64,000 bases of DNA, taken from Fluctibacter halophilus. Its GTDB lineage: Bacteria > Pseudomonadota > Gammaproteobacteria > Enterobacterales > Alteromonadaceae. Positions 45,635-55,097 of this stretch are shown piece by piece. The translations under genes and the position numbers were made by a program. The stretch spans positions 1,458,998-1,522,997 of the forward strand of contig NZ_JAJEWP010000001.1 in the NCBI RefSeq assembly GCF_020687825.1, in the 5' to 3' direction. The notes beneath the pieces are model-generated. The model made no database searches, had not been told where the DNA came from, and saw nothing but the letters and a program-made list of their open reading frames with translations. Within the stretch, counting starts at the first letter, position 1, and every line of letters starts with the position of its first letter.

Positions 45635-46720
45635 TTACTCGTCAGCCAGCGACGCCAGCAAATCGGCCTGGTGTTCTTGACGGATAGGTTCAAGGATGGC
45701 GTTCAGATCACCGGCGACAATTTCATCCAAGCGGTACAAGGTCAGGTTGATACGGTGATCGGTGACCCGCCCCTGAGGGTAGTTGTAGGTACGGATACGC
45801 TCTGAACGATCGCCACTGGCAACCAGGTTGCGTCGGGTCGAAGTTTCTTCTGCCTGGCGTTTTTCTTCTTCCAGTTGATTCAGACGAGACTGCAACACCG
45901 ACATCGCTTTGGCGCGGTTTTTGTGCTGTGAACGCTCGTCCTGACACTCCACCACAATACCCGTCGGCATGTGGGTAATACGGATCGCTGAGTCGGTTTT
46001 GTTAACGTGCTGCCCACCGGCGCCTGACGCCCGGAAGGTATCAATTTTCAAATCTGCTTTATTGATTTCAATCGCTTCCGACTCAGGAATTTCAGGCATC
46101 ACCACCACGGTACAGGCCGAGGTATGAATACGCCCCTGGGATTCAGTTTCTGGTACACGCTGAACACGGTGACCACCGGACTCAAATTTCAAAACACCGT
46201 AGGCGCCATCCCCCATCACATTGGCGATGACTTCCTTGAAGCCACCGTGCTCCCCTTCATTGGCCGTCACCACTTCAACTCGCCAGCCCTGATTTTCAGC
46301 AAACCGGCTATACATACGGAACAGGTCACCGGCAAAAATGGCCGCTTCATCCCCGCCCGCACCGGCACGGATCTCGATAAAACAGTTGTTGTCATCGTTC
46401 GGGTCCCGTGGCAACAGTAAGATTTGCAGGTCTGTTTCCAGGCTGTCGATCTGCGCTTTGGCGGCTTTGATTTCTTCCTGTGCCATCTCGCGCATGTCTG
46501 CATCATCTTCCTGCAGCATTTCCTGGGCAGATTGCAGATCCGACTGCGCCTGTTGATAGTCGCGAAACGCTTTGACCACATCCTCCAACTGGGCATATTC
46601 CTTAGACAACGCACGAAACTTGTCCTGGTTGGCAATGGTGTCCGCATCCCCCAGCAACGCCTGCACTTCCTCGAAGCGTTCTTCCAGGGTTTGTAATTTG
46701 CGTACGACAGATTCTTTCAT
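45635..46720 (-). CDS. prfA: Peptide chain release factor 1
   Basis: Recognises UAA and UAG stop codons and frees the finished protein. 361 residues; the GGQ loop is [15 protein letters not shown] and the codon-reading motif region reads [16 protein letters not shown] just before. I start it at 46720 (AGGAAACCT before ATG); the frame extends 32 codons further without a ribosome site. Between hemA upstream and prmC downstream, the classic order. Confidence 0.97.
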   Translation of the reverse strand: MKESVVRKLQTLEERFEEVQALLGDADTIANQDKFRALSKEYAQLEDVVKAFRDYQQAQSDLQSAQEMLQEDDADMREMAQEEIKAAKAQIDSLETDLQILLLPRDPNDDNNCFIEIRAGAGGDEAAIFAGDLFRMYSRFAENQGWRVEVVTANEGEHGGFKEVIANVMGDGAYGVLKFESGGHRVQRVPETESQGRIHTSACTVVVMPEIPESEAIEINKADLKIDTFRASGAGGQHVNKTDSAIRITHMPTGIVVECQDERSQHKNRAKAMSVLQSRLNQLEEEKRQAEETSTRRNLVASGDRSERIRTYNYPQGRVTDHRINLTLYRLDEIVAGDLNAILEPIRQEHQADLLASLADE

Positions 46721-46784
46721 AGGTTTCCTGTTCACAAGAGTTCGGGCCATTGAACACCGCGTTGGCGGTTGGCCAGAGTATAGG

Positions 46785-48053
46785 CTAATTCTCGGTATTG
46801 CTGAGGTCGATCCCAAGGGCGTCGATCAGTAGTGCCAGTTGGGCATCGTCTTGGCTTTCGGCGGCTTGCTTAAGCGCCCTGGTGGGAGCATGCATCAATC
46901 TATTTGTGAGCTTGTTGGCCAATTCAACCACAACCTCTTCCGGAGCCTTGCCGTCTGCTAACTGATTTAATGCACGGGTTTGTAACTGTTCACGCAGGGC
47001 CAGGTTCTGTTGGCGATATTCCTTCAGCACATCAATATTATGCTGAGCCTGACGCCATTGAACGTAGCTCTGGGCATGCTCCAGTACCAGCTGTTCCGCT
47101 TCCTGGGCGGCATTTTGCCGATTCGCCACATTCTTTTCAACGATTTGCTGCAGATCATCCACGGTATACAGATAAGCATCGTCAAGCTCACCCACTTCCC
47201 CTTCGATATCGCGGGGAACCGCCAGGTCAACCAGGAAGATAGGCTGATGACGCCGTTGTTTCAGTGCCCGTTCCACCATCCCTTTGCCCAGAATCGGCAA
47301 CTGGCTGGCGGTGGAGCTGATCACGATGTCAGCTTCATGCAGATGATGAGGTATTTGCGCCAGGGTGATCACATCGCCATTGAACGACGCGGCAATGGCT
47401 TCTGCCCGCGCCAGTGTACGATTGGCGACCGTCATTTTGGCCACGCCCTGCTCATTCAGATGACGGGCGACCAGCTCAATGGTTTCCCCCGCGCCAATCA
47501 ACAGTACGCGGGTTTTACTCAACGACGAGAAAATGTGTTTGGCCAACTGCACAGAAGCAAACGCCACCGACACAGCATTTGCACCAATGTCGGTTTCGCT
47601 ACGGACCTTTTTCGCCACGGCAAAGGTTTGCTGGAACAGGCGCTCAAAGTCACCACTGATATTGCCGGCATGTTTGGCACTGGTATAGGCCTGCTTTATC
47701 TGGCCCAGGATCTGGGGCTCTCCCAGAACCAGCGAGTCCAGTCCACACGCAACCCGCATCAGGTGTTGTACTGCCTGGGTATCGCCATGGCGATAACTGT
47801 TGCTGGCCAGTTGTGCGGGGTCGACCTTATGATAGGACGCCAACCAGTGGCTGACCGAGTCGCCGTCAAGCTGGTCACCATGTACATAGATTTCGGTTCG
47901 ATTGCAGGTCGACAGGATCACCGACTCACGTATTCCCATGTCGGTCTTCAGGGCACTCAGGGCCTCCATGACCTGTTCGGGAGAGAACGCCACTTTTTCT
48001 CGCAGCTCGACGGGCGCGGTGTTGTGGTTTATACCAAAGGCGATAAGACTCAT
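46785..48053 (-). CDS. hemA: Glutamyl-tRNA reductase
   Basis: First enzyme of tetrapyrrole synthesis by the C5 route: reduces glutamyl-tRNA to glutamate-1-semialdehyde with NADPH. 422 residues. The catalytic cysteine is C50 in [25 protein letters not shown] and the NADPH loop [12 protein letters not shown] follow; a C-terminal dimer helix ends the protein. I start it at 48053 ([15 protein letters not shown]), the family's usual beginning, although no strong ribosome site is seen. Divergent from lolB. Confidence 0.96.
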   Translation of the reverse strand: MSLIAFGINHNTAPVELREKVAFSPEQVMEALSALKTDMGIRESVILSTCNRTEIYVHGDQLDGDSVSHWLASYHKVDPAQLASNSYRHGDTQAVQHLMRVACGLDSLVLGEPQILGQIKQAYTSAKHAGNISGDFERLFQQTFAVAKKVRSETDIGANAVSVAFASVQLAKHIFSSLSKTRVLLIGAGETIELVARHLNEQGVAKMTVANRTLARAEAIAASFNGDVITLAQIPHHLHEADIVISSTASQLPILGKGMVERALKQRRHQPIFLVDLAVPRDIEGEVGELDDAYLYTVDDLQQIVEKNVANRQNAAQEAEQLVLEHAQSYVQWRQAQHNIDVLKEYRQQNLALREQLQTRALNQLADGKAPEEVVVELANKLTNRLMHAPTRALKQAAESQDDAQLALLIDALGIDLSNTEN

Positions 48054-48185
48054 GAAATCGGTGTACGGCTGCTCAGTTAACACGGACGGGTATCGGCTGC
48101 GCATTGTACGCAAAAGGCAAAACTATTGAAAGCACCAGCGGATGTGTGTTCCCATTAGCGCCATTGAAGTTGACTCGGATTTTCC

Positions 48186-48788
48186 ATGCACGCGTTTCGT
48201 CTGGCCATCATCACCCTGGTCATCAATCTGCTCGCGGCCTGTGCACAGCGGCCCCCGCCACAAGTGCTTGATCAGCCACTGCACCAGCAACAATTGGCAT
48301 CCATCATAAATTGGCAACTAAACGGTCGTCTGGCGTTTAAAAGCCCCGAAGACAAGTTTTCGGCGACCCTGAACTGGCAGCAGCAAAATCAACAGTTTGA
48401 ACTGGCCCTCACCTCTTTCATTGGCTCAACGCTGATGGAAATGAGCGGTCAGCCTGGCCTTGTCACCCTTGATGTAGACGACCAGCGCTACCTGGATAGC
48501 AACGCCAGCGCGCTGTTGCGCCGCATTACCGGCTGGCAGATCCCGGTCAACCAGTTGCCCCAGTGGATCAAGGGCCAGGCGCTGGCCAATGACATGGTGG
48601 AATATGACGAATTTGGTCGAATCCAGCGTTTACTGCCGGGTTGCAGCGAGTGTGCCCAATGGGAAATCCGCTACAACGGCTTCCAACGGGTGGGCGAAGT
48701 ATGGTTACCCGGCGATATTCGTTTGGTTAATCTCGACGATCCCCGCAACAGTATCAAAATACGGGTGAATGAATGGCGGATGCGATGA
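48186..48788 (+). CDS. lolB: Outer-membrane lipoprotein receptor LolB
   Basis: Takes lipoproteins from LolA and inserts them in the outer membrane. 200 residues with a lipoprotein signal ([10 protein letters not shown], lipid cysteine at residue 19). The body has [23 protein letters not shown] split over two strands, and [15 protein letters not shown], all LolB features. Divergent from hemA and overlapping ispE by 16 bp, the standard hemA/lolB/ispE arrangement. Confidence 0.95.
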   Translation: MHAFRLAIITLVINLLAACAQRPPPQVLDQPLHQQQLASIINWQLNGRLAFKSPEDKFSATLNWQQQNQQFELALTSFIGSTLMEMSGQPGLVTLDVDDQRYLDSNASALLRRITGWQIPVNQLPQWIKGQALANDMVEYDEFGRIQRLLPGCSECAQWEIRYNGFQRVGEVWLPGDIRLVNLDDPRNSIKIRVNEWRMR

Positions 48789-49630
48789 CCTGGTGGCCCA
48801 GTCCGGCCAAACTCAACCTGTTTCTGCACATTACCGGTCGTCGCGATGACGGCTATCACACCTTGCAGTCACTGTTCCAACTGCTCAACTACGGCGATCA
48901 ATTGGCCTTCGAGATCACTGACGATGGCACCATCACACTGCAAAACCCGATTGACGGTGTTGCCAGCGAGGACAACCTCATCTGGCGCGCGGCGCGATTA
49001 CTGCAGCAGCATTGCGATTGCCGTCACGGCGCCAATATCTACCTGAAAAAAGTGTTACCGATGGGCGGTGGTATTGGTGGCGGTTCGTCGAATGCTGCCA
49101 CCGTTCTGGTAGCCCTGAATACCCTGTGGAACTGTGGTCTGGATGACGACATGCTGGCAGCGCTGGGATTGCAACTGGGCGCGGATGTACCGATTTTTGT
49201 CCGTGGGCATACCGCATTTGCCGAAGGGGTCGGCGAAATCATTACGCCGGTGGAATTACCCCGTAACTACTACCTGGTGGTGTATCCCGGCGTGTCGATT
49301 GCCACCGCTGACATCTTTGGTGACCCTGATCTTTGTCGTAGTACAGCCAAGATCCGTACCCAGGACTACCGATTCGAGACCACCCGCAACGATTGTCAGC
49401 CGATTGCGCTTAAACGGCATCCCAAAGTTGCAAAAATATTACGTGGGTTGTTAGAATACGCGCCGTCTCGCATGACCGGCACTGGTGCCTGTTTGTTTGG
49501 CGTGTTTGAAAACGAAAATGATGCAAATCACGCGCTCAAGGCGCTACCCGAGGGTTGCACCGGGTTTGTGGCATCAGGGGTGAATCGCTCCCCGTTATTG
49601 AACACCCGTGATAACGTCACCGGCGCGTAA
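48773..49630 (+). CDS. ispE: 4-diphosphocytidyl-2-C-methyl-D-erythritol kinase
   Basis: Phosphorylates CDP-ME in the MEP route to isoprenoids. GHMP kinase of 285 residues with [22 protein letters not shown] at the start (given here as one run of the PAKLNL motif and the RDDGYH loop) and the ATP loop [14 protein letters not shown]; the late segment [10 protein letters not shown] is motif 3. ATG 48773 overlaps lolB; ATG 48785 is an alternative. Followed by tRNA-Gln and prs, as in many gammaproteobacteria. Confidence 0.95.
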   Translation: MADAMTWWPSPAKLNLFLHITGRRDDGYHTLQSLFQLLNYGDQLAFEITDDGTITLQNPIDGVASEDNLIWRAARLLQQHCDCRHGANIYLKKVLPMGGGIGGGSSNAATVLVALNTLWNCGLDDDMLAALGLQLGADVPIFVRGHTAFAEGVGEIITPVELPRNYYLVVYPGVSIATADIFGDPDLCRSTAKIRTQDYRFETTRNDCQPIALKRHPKVAKILRGLLEYAPSRMTGTGACLFGVFENENDANHALKALPEGCTGFVASGVNRSPLLNTRDNVTGA

Positions 49631-49677
49631 AACATGATGTAGACTATGCTTAGTGAAGCAGATTGACAGAATTCGGA

Positions 49678-49752
49678 TGGGGTATAGCCAAGCGGTAAGG
49701 CAGCGGGTTTTGATCCCGCCATTCGTTGGTTCAAATCCAGCTACCCCAGCCA
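49678..49752 (+). tRNA. tRNA-Gln (anticodon TTG)
   Basis: 75 nt including CCA: acceptor stem TGGGGTA/TACCCCA, anticodon stem GCGGG/CCCGC with loop TTTTGAT (anticodon TTG), T-loop TTCAAAT. It lies between ispE and prs. Confidence 0.96.
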
Positions 49753-49786
49753 CCTCAACAAACCCAACGCACCGAGGATCATTCTT

Positions 49787-50734
49787 GTGCCGGACATGAA
49801 GCTTTTTGCTGGTAATGCTGTACCAGAACTCGCCCAGAAAGTTGCCGAACGACTTTATACCAAATTAGGCCACGCCAGTGTTGGCCGCTTCAGTGACGGC
49901 GAAATCAGCGTCGAAATACATGAAAACGTCCGTGGATCGGACGTTTTTATTATCCAGTCGACCTGTGCTCCTACCAATGACAACCTGATGGAACTGATTG
50001 TTATGATTGATGCGCTGCGTCGCGCATCAGCCGGACGTATCACTGCGGTAATCCCTTACTTCGGATATGCCCGTCAGGACCGTCGTGTACGTTCTGCACG
50101 TGTGCCCATCACTGCCAAAGTGGTTGCCGACTTCCTGTCCAACGTGGGCGTCGATCGGGTACTGACCATCGATTTGCACGCTGAGCAGATCCAGGGCTTC
50201 TTCGATGTACCGGTGGACAATGCCTTCGGCACCCCAATCCTGATGGACGATATGCGTCGTCGTGACTTCGACAACCCAGTCGTGGTTTCACCGGATATCG
50301 GTGGTGTGGTTCGTGCACGGGCGATGGCCAAATTGCTCAACGATACTGACCTGGCCATCATCGACAAACGTCGTCCCAAAGCCAACGTCGCACAAGTCAT
50401 GCACATCATCGGTGACGTGCAGGATCGTGACTGCATCATTGTTGATGACATGATTGATACCGGTGGCACGCTGGGTAAAGCGGCCGAAGCGTTGAAGCAG
50501 CACGGTGCGAAAAACGTCTACGCCTATGCGACACACGCCATTTTCTCCGGCAACGCGGCAGAGAACCTGAAAAACTCCGTCATTGATGAGATCATCGTGA
50601 CCGACAGTATTCCTCTGCGCCCCGAGATCAAAGCCTTGTCCAAGGTCAAGCAGCTGACATTGTCGAACATGCTGGCAGAGGCGATTCGCCGGGTCAGCAA
50701 TGAGGAATCCATCTCGGCCATGTTCGAGTATTGA
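49787..50734 (+). CDS. prs: Ribose-phosphate pyrophosphokinase
   Basis: Makes PRPP from ribose-5-phosphate and ATP for nucleotide, histidine and tryptophan synthesis. 315 residues, with GTG start as in E. coli and [16 protein letters not shown] at the N-terminus. Signatures: [22 protein letters not shown]-type segment ([13 protein letters not shown]), and the PRPP loop [14 protein letters not shown]. Ends in a strong terminator. Confidence 0.98.
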   Translation: MPDMKLFAGNAVPELAQKVAERLYTKLGHASVGRFSDGEISVEIHENVRGSDVFIIQSTCAPTNDNLMELIVMIDALRRASAGRITAVIPYFGYARQDRRVRSARVPITAKVVADFLSNVGVDRVLTIDLHAEQIQGFFDVPVDNAFGTPILMDDMRRRDFDNPVVVSPDIGGVVRARAMAKLLNDTDLAIIDKRRPKANVAQVMHIIGDVQDRDCIIVDDMIDTGGTLGKAAEALKQHGAKNVYAYATHAIFSGNAAENLKNSVIDEIIVTDSIPLRPEIKALSKVKQLTLSNMLAEAIRRVSNEESISAMFEY

Positions 50735-50767
50735 TCCCCACTGACGGTGTTAACTGAACCGTACCTG

Positions 50768-50794
50768 AAAGCCGCTGATATTCAGCGGCTTTTT
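50768..50794 (+). terminator. Intrinsic terminator after prs
   Basis: Stem AAAGCCGCTGA/TTCAGCGGCTTT around a short AT loop, followed by TTTTT, 34 bp after the prs stop. Confidence 0.9.
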
Positions 50795-50875
50795 GCTGTT
50801 TAGGCCTCGCTTTTTTACCATCACCGTGCTTGAATGCCAGCAACACGTATAAAAAACAGCCTGACAGGAACGAAT

Positions 50876-51244
50876 ATGAAGTATGCACTGTTGTTGTCTG
50901 TGTTAGCCCTGGTTGCATGCAGCGGTAACACAACCCCACAAGCCGAGTCACAACCCACCCCACCACCGGTTGAAGCCAGCGAGGAGGCAAAAATGATCAC
51001 CGTAACAGGCACGATTGTGTTCAAAAACCTGGAAGGCGGCTTTATCGGCTTTGATGCCAATAACGGCAAAAAATACATGCCGCGGGGATTAGCAAAAGAG
51101 CACCGCAAGCCCGGCCTGGTGCTGGAAATCACGGGTGAAGTACTCGACGTCCTGACTTTTCAACAATACGGTGAAGTACTGAAGGTCAAAGACGTCAAGG
51201 TGATTGACGATTCTAAGGTCGGACAACAGTCAAACCACTACTGA
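50876..51244 (+). CDS. Small lipoprotein of unknown function
   Basis: A 122-residue precursor with a lipoprotein signal peptide (MKYALLLSVLALVACSG, lipid cysteine at residue 15). A proline-rich spacer (PQAESQPTPPPVEASEE) leads to a small beta domain (about 40-112) beginning ITVTGTIVFKNLEGGFIGFD, which looks like an OB-type barrel. Serine after the cysteine suggests outer-membrane sorting. AGGAA precedes ATG 50876. It stands alone after the prs terminator. Family not recognised. Confidence 0.75.
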   Translation: MKYALLLSVLALVACSGNTTPQAESQPTPPPVEASEEAKMITVTGTIVFKNLEGGFIGFDANNGKKYMPRGLAKEHRKPGLVLEITGEVLDVLTFQQYGEVLKVKDVKVIDDSKVGQQSNHY

Positions 51245-51252
51245 GCAGTGAT

Positions 51253-52491
51253 TTAACTCACCTCCGCCTGATATTGCTGACGATAGCGTTTGGTCAGTCG
51301 GGCGGAGCGCCATTGATCCATCAGCAACGTTAAAAACGCAGAAGCCCCTTTGTGCGGACGTTTACCCAGCCCTAATCGGCGCAATGCGCGTTTCACCAGT
51401 GCCATGGTCGCCAGACCGCTCATCGTTTTGTCTTTCCAGCCCACCCGAGGGATGAATCCTTCGATGTCGTCGCCCTGCTGCCAACGGGCCGGCAAATCCG
51501 GGGTCATGGCCAGCGCACTGGCCATGCCTGCCATCACCACACCCTGACCAATCACGGCTTCGGCGGTGGTTTTGCGGCTGATCCCGCCAGTGGTCATCAC
51601 CGGCAACGTCGTAGCAGCAGCGATCTGCTCGGCAAATTCCAGGAAATACGCTTCGCGGGCCAATGTGCGTTTGTCGGCAGTACGCCCCTGCATGGCTGGC
51701 GCTTCGTAGCTACCGCCGGACAATTCAATCAAATCGACGCCTTGTGTTTCGAGCAGTTTAACCACCGCCAGCGCATCATCAACATCAAACCCGCCGCGCT
51801 GGAAATCAGCCGAATTAAGCTTCACCGTGACGGCGAAATCTGCCCTCACAACGCTGCGGATCCCGGCAACAATGCGCAGTAGCAAACGTGCACGGTTTTC
51901 CAGACTGCCACCCCATTGATCGCTGCGCTTATTGGTCAGTGGCGACAAAAACTGCGCCAGCAAATAGCCGTGCGCGGCATGAACCTGAACACCATCGAAA
52001 CCCGCCTGCTGCGCACGCTGGGCGGTGGTCACAAACCGTTCTATCACTTCTTCAATGTCGGCCTCGGTCATCGGCTTGGGTTGGGTAAACATGCCCGAAT
52101 GCTTGCCCATGTTCAGGGCCACATCTGAAGGCGACCACACCCGGCCGCCCATCCGTTTGAACACCTGACGACCCGGATGGTTGATTTGCATCCACGCACG
52201 GGTGCCCTGCTGACGGGCGTGCTCGGCCCAGGCTTTAAACGGTTCAATGGGTGTGTCTTTTTCCAGCGCCACGCCGCCGGGGCCGGTCATGGCGAGGTGA
52301 TCGACCATCACATTGCCGGTGATAATGGTGCCCACCCCACCCTTCGCCCAGGCATCGTACAGGGTAAACAATGCTTGTCCGGGCAATTGCTGGCGTTCAG
52401 CCATGTTTTCTTCCATCGCGGCTTTGACCAGACGGTTTTTCACCGTCTGACCGCACGGCAAGGTATAGGTAGTAAAGAGTGGTGATGACAT
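51253..52491 (-). CDS. NADH:flavin oxidoreductase, Old Yellow Enzyme family
   Basis: A 412-residue FMN enzyme of the OYE family that reduces activated double bonds such as enones. Features: KNRLVKAAMEENMA at the start, QINHPGRQVF with the catalytic-pocket histidine, the barrel motif GFDGVQVHAAHGYLLAQFLSP and a late VMTTGGISRKTTA phosphate-binding region. Start ATG 52491 has AGAGG before it; GTG 52497 is an alternative. Divergent from a MerR regulator across a perfect palindrome, so it is probably induced through that regulator. Confidence 0.9.
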   Translation of the reverse strand: MSSPLFTTYTLPCGQTVKNRLVKAAMEENMAERQQLPGQALFTLYDAWAKGGVGTIITGNVMVDHLAMTGPGGVALEKDTPIEPFKAWAEHARQQGTRAWMQINHPGRQVFKRMGGRVWSPSDVALNMGKHSGMFTQPKPMTEADIEEVIERFVTTAQRAQQAGFDGVQVHAAHGYLLAQFLSPLTNKRSDQWGGSLENRARLLLRIVAGIRSVVRADFAVTVKLNSADFQRGGFDVDDALAVVKLLETQGVDLIELSGGSYEAPAMQGRTADKRTLAREAYFLEFAEQIAAATTLPVMTTGGISRKTTAEAVIGQGVVMAGMASALAMTPDLPARWQQGDDIEGFIPRVGWKDKTMSGLATMALVKRALRRLGLGKRPHKGASAFLTLLMDQWRSARLTKRYRQQYQAEVS

Positions 52492-52527
52492 AAACACCTC
52501 TTGTTTGTAGGAATGGATTGCACTATA

Positions 52528-52549
52528 ACCTTAAAGTCAACTTTAAGGT
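52528..52549. promoter_or_regulatory. MerR-type operator
   Basis: A perfect palindrome ACCTTAAAGT-CA-ACTTTAAGGT lies between the OYE gene and the merR-type gene, five bases before the latter's first ATG. Dyads of this AT-rich CCTTAAAG type are typical operators of MerR proteins; it lies where it could control both genes. Confidence 0.8.
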
Positions 52550-52554
52550 CAAGC

Positions 52555-52965
52555 ATGATGAAAATCGGACAACTCGCGGAACAAAGTGGTGTACCGGCCA
52601 GCACCATTCGTTATTACGAAAAACAAGGCCTGATGCCCGCCACTAAGCGGGGCGCCAATGGCTATCGCAGCTACGACCAGAGCGCGCTGGACAGATTGCA
52701 ACTGATCCGTTTCAGCCAGAACCTGGGCTTTTCGCTGCACGAAATGCCACGCCTGATGGATACCGGTGATGGCGTCGATCATGAGCGGGTCATGGCCCGC
52801 CTGGAGGAAAAACAACAGGAACTGGCCACCCTGATTAGTCAGCTACAACACAAGCACCATCATATGCAGGCATTGATCCAGCAACTCAAGGATGTCTGGC
52901 AGCAGGGCCAGTGTATGCAGCCTGAACAAGTGGGTGAATTGCTGCAAAAAATGCAGTCACAGTGA
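52555..52965 (+). CDS. MerR family regulator
   Basis: A 136-residue MerR protein. The N-terminal winged helix reads MKIGQLAEQSGVPASTIRYY then EKQGLMPATKRGANGYR, followed by a dimerising coiled coil (about 80-120, KQQELATLISQLQHKHHHM). The C-terminal end has one cysteine (QGQCMQPEQ) but no clear metal site. The likely regulator of the divergent OYE gene; the palindrome just upstream should be its operator, and its own start lies almost on that operator, implying autoregulation. Confidence 0.9.
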   Translation: MMKIGQLAEQSGVPASTIRYYEKQGLMPATKRGANGYRSYDQSALDRLQLIRFSQNLGFSLHEMPRLMDTGDGVDHERVMARLEEKQQELATLISQLQHKHHHMQALIQQLKDVWQQGQCMQPEQVGELLQKMQSQ

Positions 52966-53096
52966 ACTTATTCTCCCCCTGCACGTCTTAGTAATGCTCA
53001 GAGTTTGAGCAAACAGCGCAAGAGCCCCACTTGCCCACTCGCACAGTCGGTAAAGTGTGGTAAACTGCCAGCGTACTTTAACGTACCCAGTTTCCT

Positions 53097-53457
53097 GGGG
53101 CTGATTTTGGATTCGACAGGATTCTTGAAGCCTGAGGTGCATGCAGAGGAGCGGTTGGCCTCTTTAAAAAGCCGCACTTAAATAGTCGCAAACGACGAAA
53201 ACTACGCACTAGCCGCTTAATACCCGGCATAGGCCCTTCCACTTCAGCCGTTGTCTGCTCGTGAAGGTTCGGAAGGTCATACTAGTAGACTAGCGAGGGA
53301 AACTTGTCTGAGGTTGAACCGCGAAATAGTATCAGGCCAGCTACAAGGAAATCCTGTTTGTCGGAGTTCCAAGTAGTTAAATAGAAGACAAACTAAGCAT
53401 GTAGTACCAACGGTAGACGCTTTCTGGACGCGGGTTCGAGTCCCGCCAGCTCCACCA
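53097..53457 (+). ncRNA. ssrA: Transfer-messenger RNA (tmRNA)
   Basis: Rescues stalled ribosomes by acting as tRNA-Ala and then as a short message. 361 nt: a 5' end GGGGCTGATTTTGGATTCGA and a 3' end with T-arm CGGGTTCGAGTCCCG and encoded CCA. The tag reading frame at about 53190-53221 encodes ANDENYALAA then TAA. The acceptor pairs GGGGCT with AGCTCC. Downstream DNA carries extra copies of its last 17 nt. Confidence 0.97.
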
Positions 53458-53463
53458 ATAACA

Positions 53464-53493
53464 AACCCTGTGCCGCAAGGCATGGGGTTTTTT
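53464..53493 (+). terminator. Terminator after ssrA
   Basis: An 11-bp stem AACCCTGTGCC/GGCATGGGGTT with GCAA tetraloop and two G-U pairs, running into TTTTTT, seven bases after the tmRNA CCA end. Confidence 0.8.
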
Positions 53494-53613
53494 ATTGGTT
53501 GCAGTTTGAGAACGAGAACCCGCAGGGTTCGACCACATTGTCCGGAACAATGTGGAACATCGTCGCAACGCGGCGATGGCCCGAAGGGCGAAATACAGGG
53601 AAGTATTTCGTAA

Positions 53614-53630
53614 TCCCGCCAGCTCCACCA
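53614..53630 (+). repeat. Copy of the tmRNA 3' tail
   Basis: TCCCGCCAGCTCCACCA, identical to the last 17 nt of ssrA (53441-53457), recurs 173 bp downstream. It is followed by a second hairpin terminator (GCCACCCATCGGGTGGC with T run, about 53640-53662). Such tail copies mark either attachment-site remnants or tRNA-type tandem repeats. Confidence 0.85.
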
Positions 53631-53666
53631 AATAAATAAGCCACCCATCGGGTGGCTTTTTTATTT

Positions 53667-54633
53667 GTGTGGAATTTAGACGAGAACCCGCAGGGGTGAG
53701 ACTCCGGTCTTCGTAGAAGATTTTGGGTGACTTAACGTCACCCAAAAAGGACTCGAACGCCAGCACAGGAGGTGCTGGCTGGCTCACGGCCACATGGATG
53801 TGTTATTACTCTCTGTTTCAGAATTTCATAAATTTAGGACCACCCATCGGTGGTGAACGACGTGCCGTAGATGGCGCGGCTGGTAGACTGGAACAAGGAC
53901 GTTTTCGTGCTACCAGGAAGTCAAAGCCGAGCAATCCCGCCAGCGGCTTGCCAAAGGCAAGCTTGGGTGTATGGGCGCCGCATACTGACCATCGGGTGGC
54001 TTCTTTATTTGTGTGGAATTTAGACGAGAACCCGCAGGGGTGAGACTCCGGTCTTCGTAGAAGATTTTGGGTGACTTAACGTCACCCAAAAAGGACTCGA
54101 ACGCCAGCACAGGAGGTGCTGGCTGGCTCACGGCCACATAGATGTGTTATTACTCTCTGTTTCAGAATTTCATAAATTTAGGACCACCCATCGGTGGTGA
54201 ACGACGTGCCGTAGATGGCGCGGCTGGTAGACTGGAACAAGGACGTTTTCGTGCTACCAGGAAGTCAAAGCCGAGCAATCCCGCCAGCGGCTTGCCAAAG
54301 GCAAGCTTGGGTGTATGGGCGCCGCATACTGACCATCGGGTGGCTTTTTTATTTGTGTGGAATTTAGACGAGAACCCGCAGGGGTGAGACTCCGGTCTTC
54401 GTAGAAGATTTTGGGTGACTTAACGTCACCCGACAAGGACTCGAACGCCAGCACAGGACGTGCTGGCTGGCTCACGGCCACATGGATGTGTTGTTACTCT
54501 CTGTTTCAGAATTTCATAAATTTAGGACCACCCATCGGTGGTGAACGACGCGCCTTGGATGGCGCAGCTGGCAGACTGGAACAAGGACGTGTTCTTGTAA
54601 CCTGGCAGCCCGAGCCGAGCAGTCAGCTCCACA
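53667..54633 (+). repeat. 344-bp tandem repeat array downstream of ssrA
   Basis: Two full units (53667-54010, 54011-54354) are nearly identical; a third (54355-54633) follows and diverges at its end. Each unit holds several hairpins. These include a 27-nt GGGTGACTTAACGTCACCC dyad with A/T flanks, GCCAGCAC/GTGCTGGC, CCACC/GGTGG and GCTTGCC/GGCAAGC, then CCATCGGGTGGC with a T run. Units 1 and 2 carry AATCCCGCCAGC (53933 and 54277), a piece of the tmRNA tail. The third ends CAGCTCCACA (54624), again tail-like. No credible gene: frames on both strands are by-products. The period of 344 is twice 172, close to the 173-bp spacing of the complete tail copies. Confidence 0.85.
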
Positions 54634-54785
54634 TTTAAGCAAAAACCATTTCACTCCCCAACCCCCTCCCAAAGCACAGAATTACCGCTTTCGGTCAATA
54701 TAATTACCAAAAATTATACTTTTGACTAAACTTTATTCAGCGACCGGCCGTATACAGCTATGTTACACGTCGTGGAGCGAGGATC

Positions 54786-55064
54786 ATGATTGTAAAATTC
54801 AGTAATCAGAATGTGTTACAACGTCGTCTCACCGTACCGTCCGAGGGGCAGTACAACCGCTGGCGCTTTATCAAATTTGTGCTGGCGTTTCTGGTGATGA
54901 TCACCGGCGTCTCCAGCACCGTTGTTGCCCTGTTCGGCTTGGCCGATGGCTTTGACCGTATTGCAGTGGCCTCTGCCATTGTTGGGGTTGCGCTGTACTG
55001 GTTAGGCCGGCTCGAAATTCGACAACTGGATCGCGACAGCGACGAACATTCGACCATTGACTGA
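54786..55064 (+). CDS. Small membrane protein of unknown function
   Basis: A 92-residue protein with two membrane helices (about 30-50 and 57-73) between a polar N-terminus and an acidic C-terminus (RQLDRDSDEHSTID). GAGCGAGG precedes the ATG. It stands alone between the repeat array and the convergent end of the chemotaxis operon. No family recognised. Confidence 0.65.
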   Translation: MIVKFSNQNVLQRRLTVPSEGQYNRWRFIKFVLAFLVMITGVSSTVVALFGLADGFDRIAVASAIVGVALYWLGRLEIRQLDRDSDEHSTID

Positions 55065-55097
55065 GACGTCACCATACGAGCCCTCAGATCAGAGGGC

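Noticed and set aside
47010-48080. A 356-codon rightward frame
   Set aside because: It lies wholly opposite hemA, whose catalytic cysteine and NADPH motifs are clear; the long opposite frame is a side effect of codon bias.
53277-54481. Leftward frames opposite ssrA and the repeat array, with strings like WSWRDSNPRP and GGAGGTRTR
   Set aside because: They are the complement of the tmRNA T-arm and tail (TGGTGGAGCTGGCGGGACTCGAACC) and of the repeat units. Such frames are a known annotation artefact near tRNA-like genes, not proteins.
53667-54633. CRISPR-like or integron-like array
   Set aside because: The units are 344 bp with no alternating spacers, no cas or integron integrase genes are near, and the end structure is tmRNA tail, not attC.
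53723-54638. Rightward repeated frames beginning MGDLTSP and MCYYSLFQ in each 344-bp unit
   Set aside because: Their similarity only reflects the DNA repeat; they run across terminator hairpins, have no ribosome sites and their content follows the palindromes.
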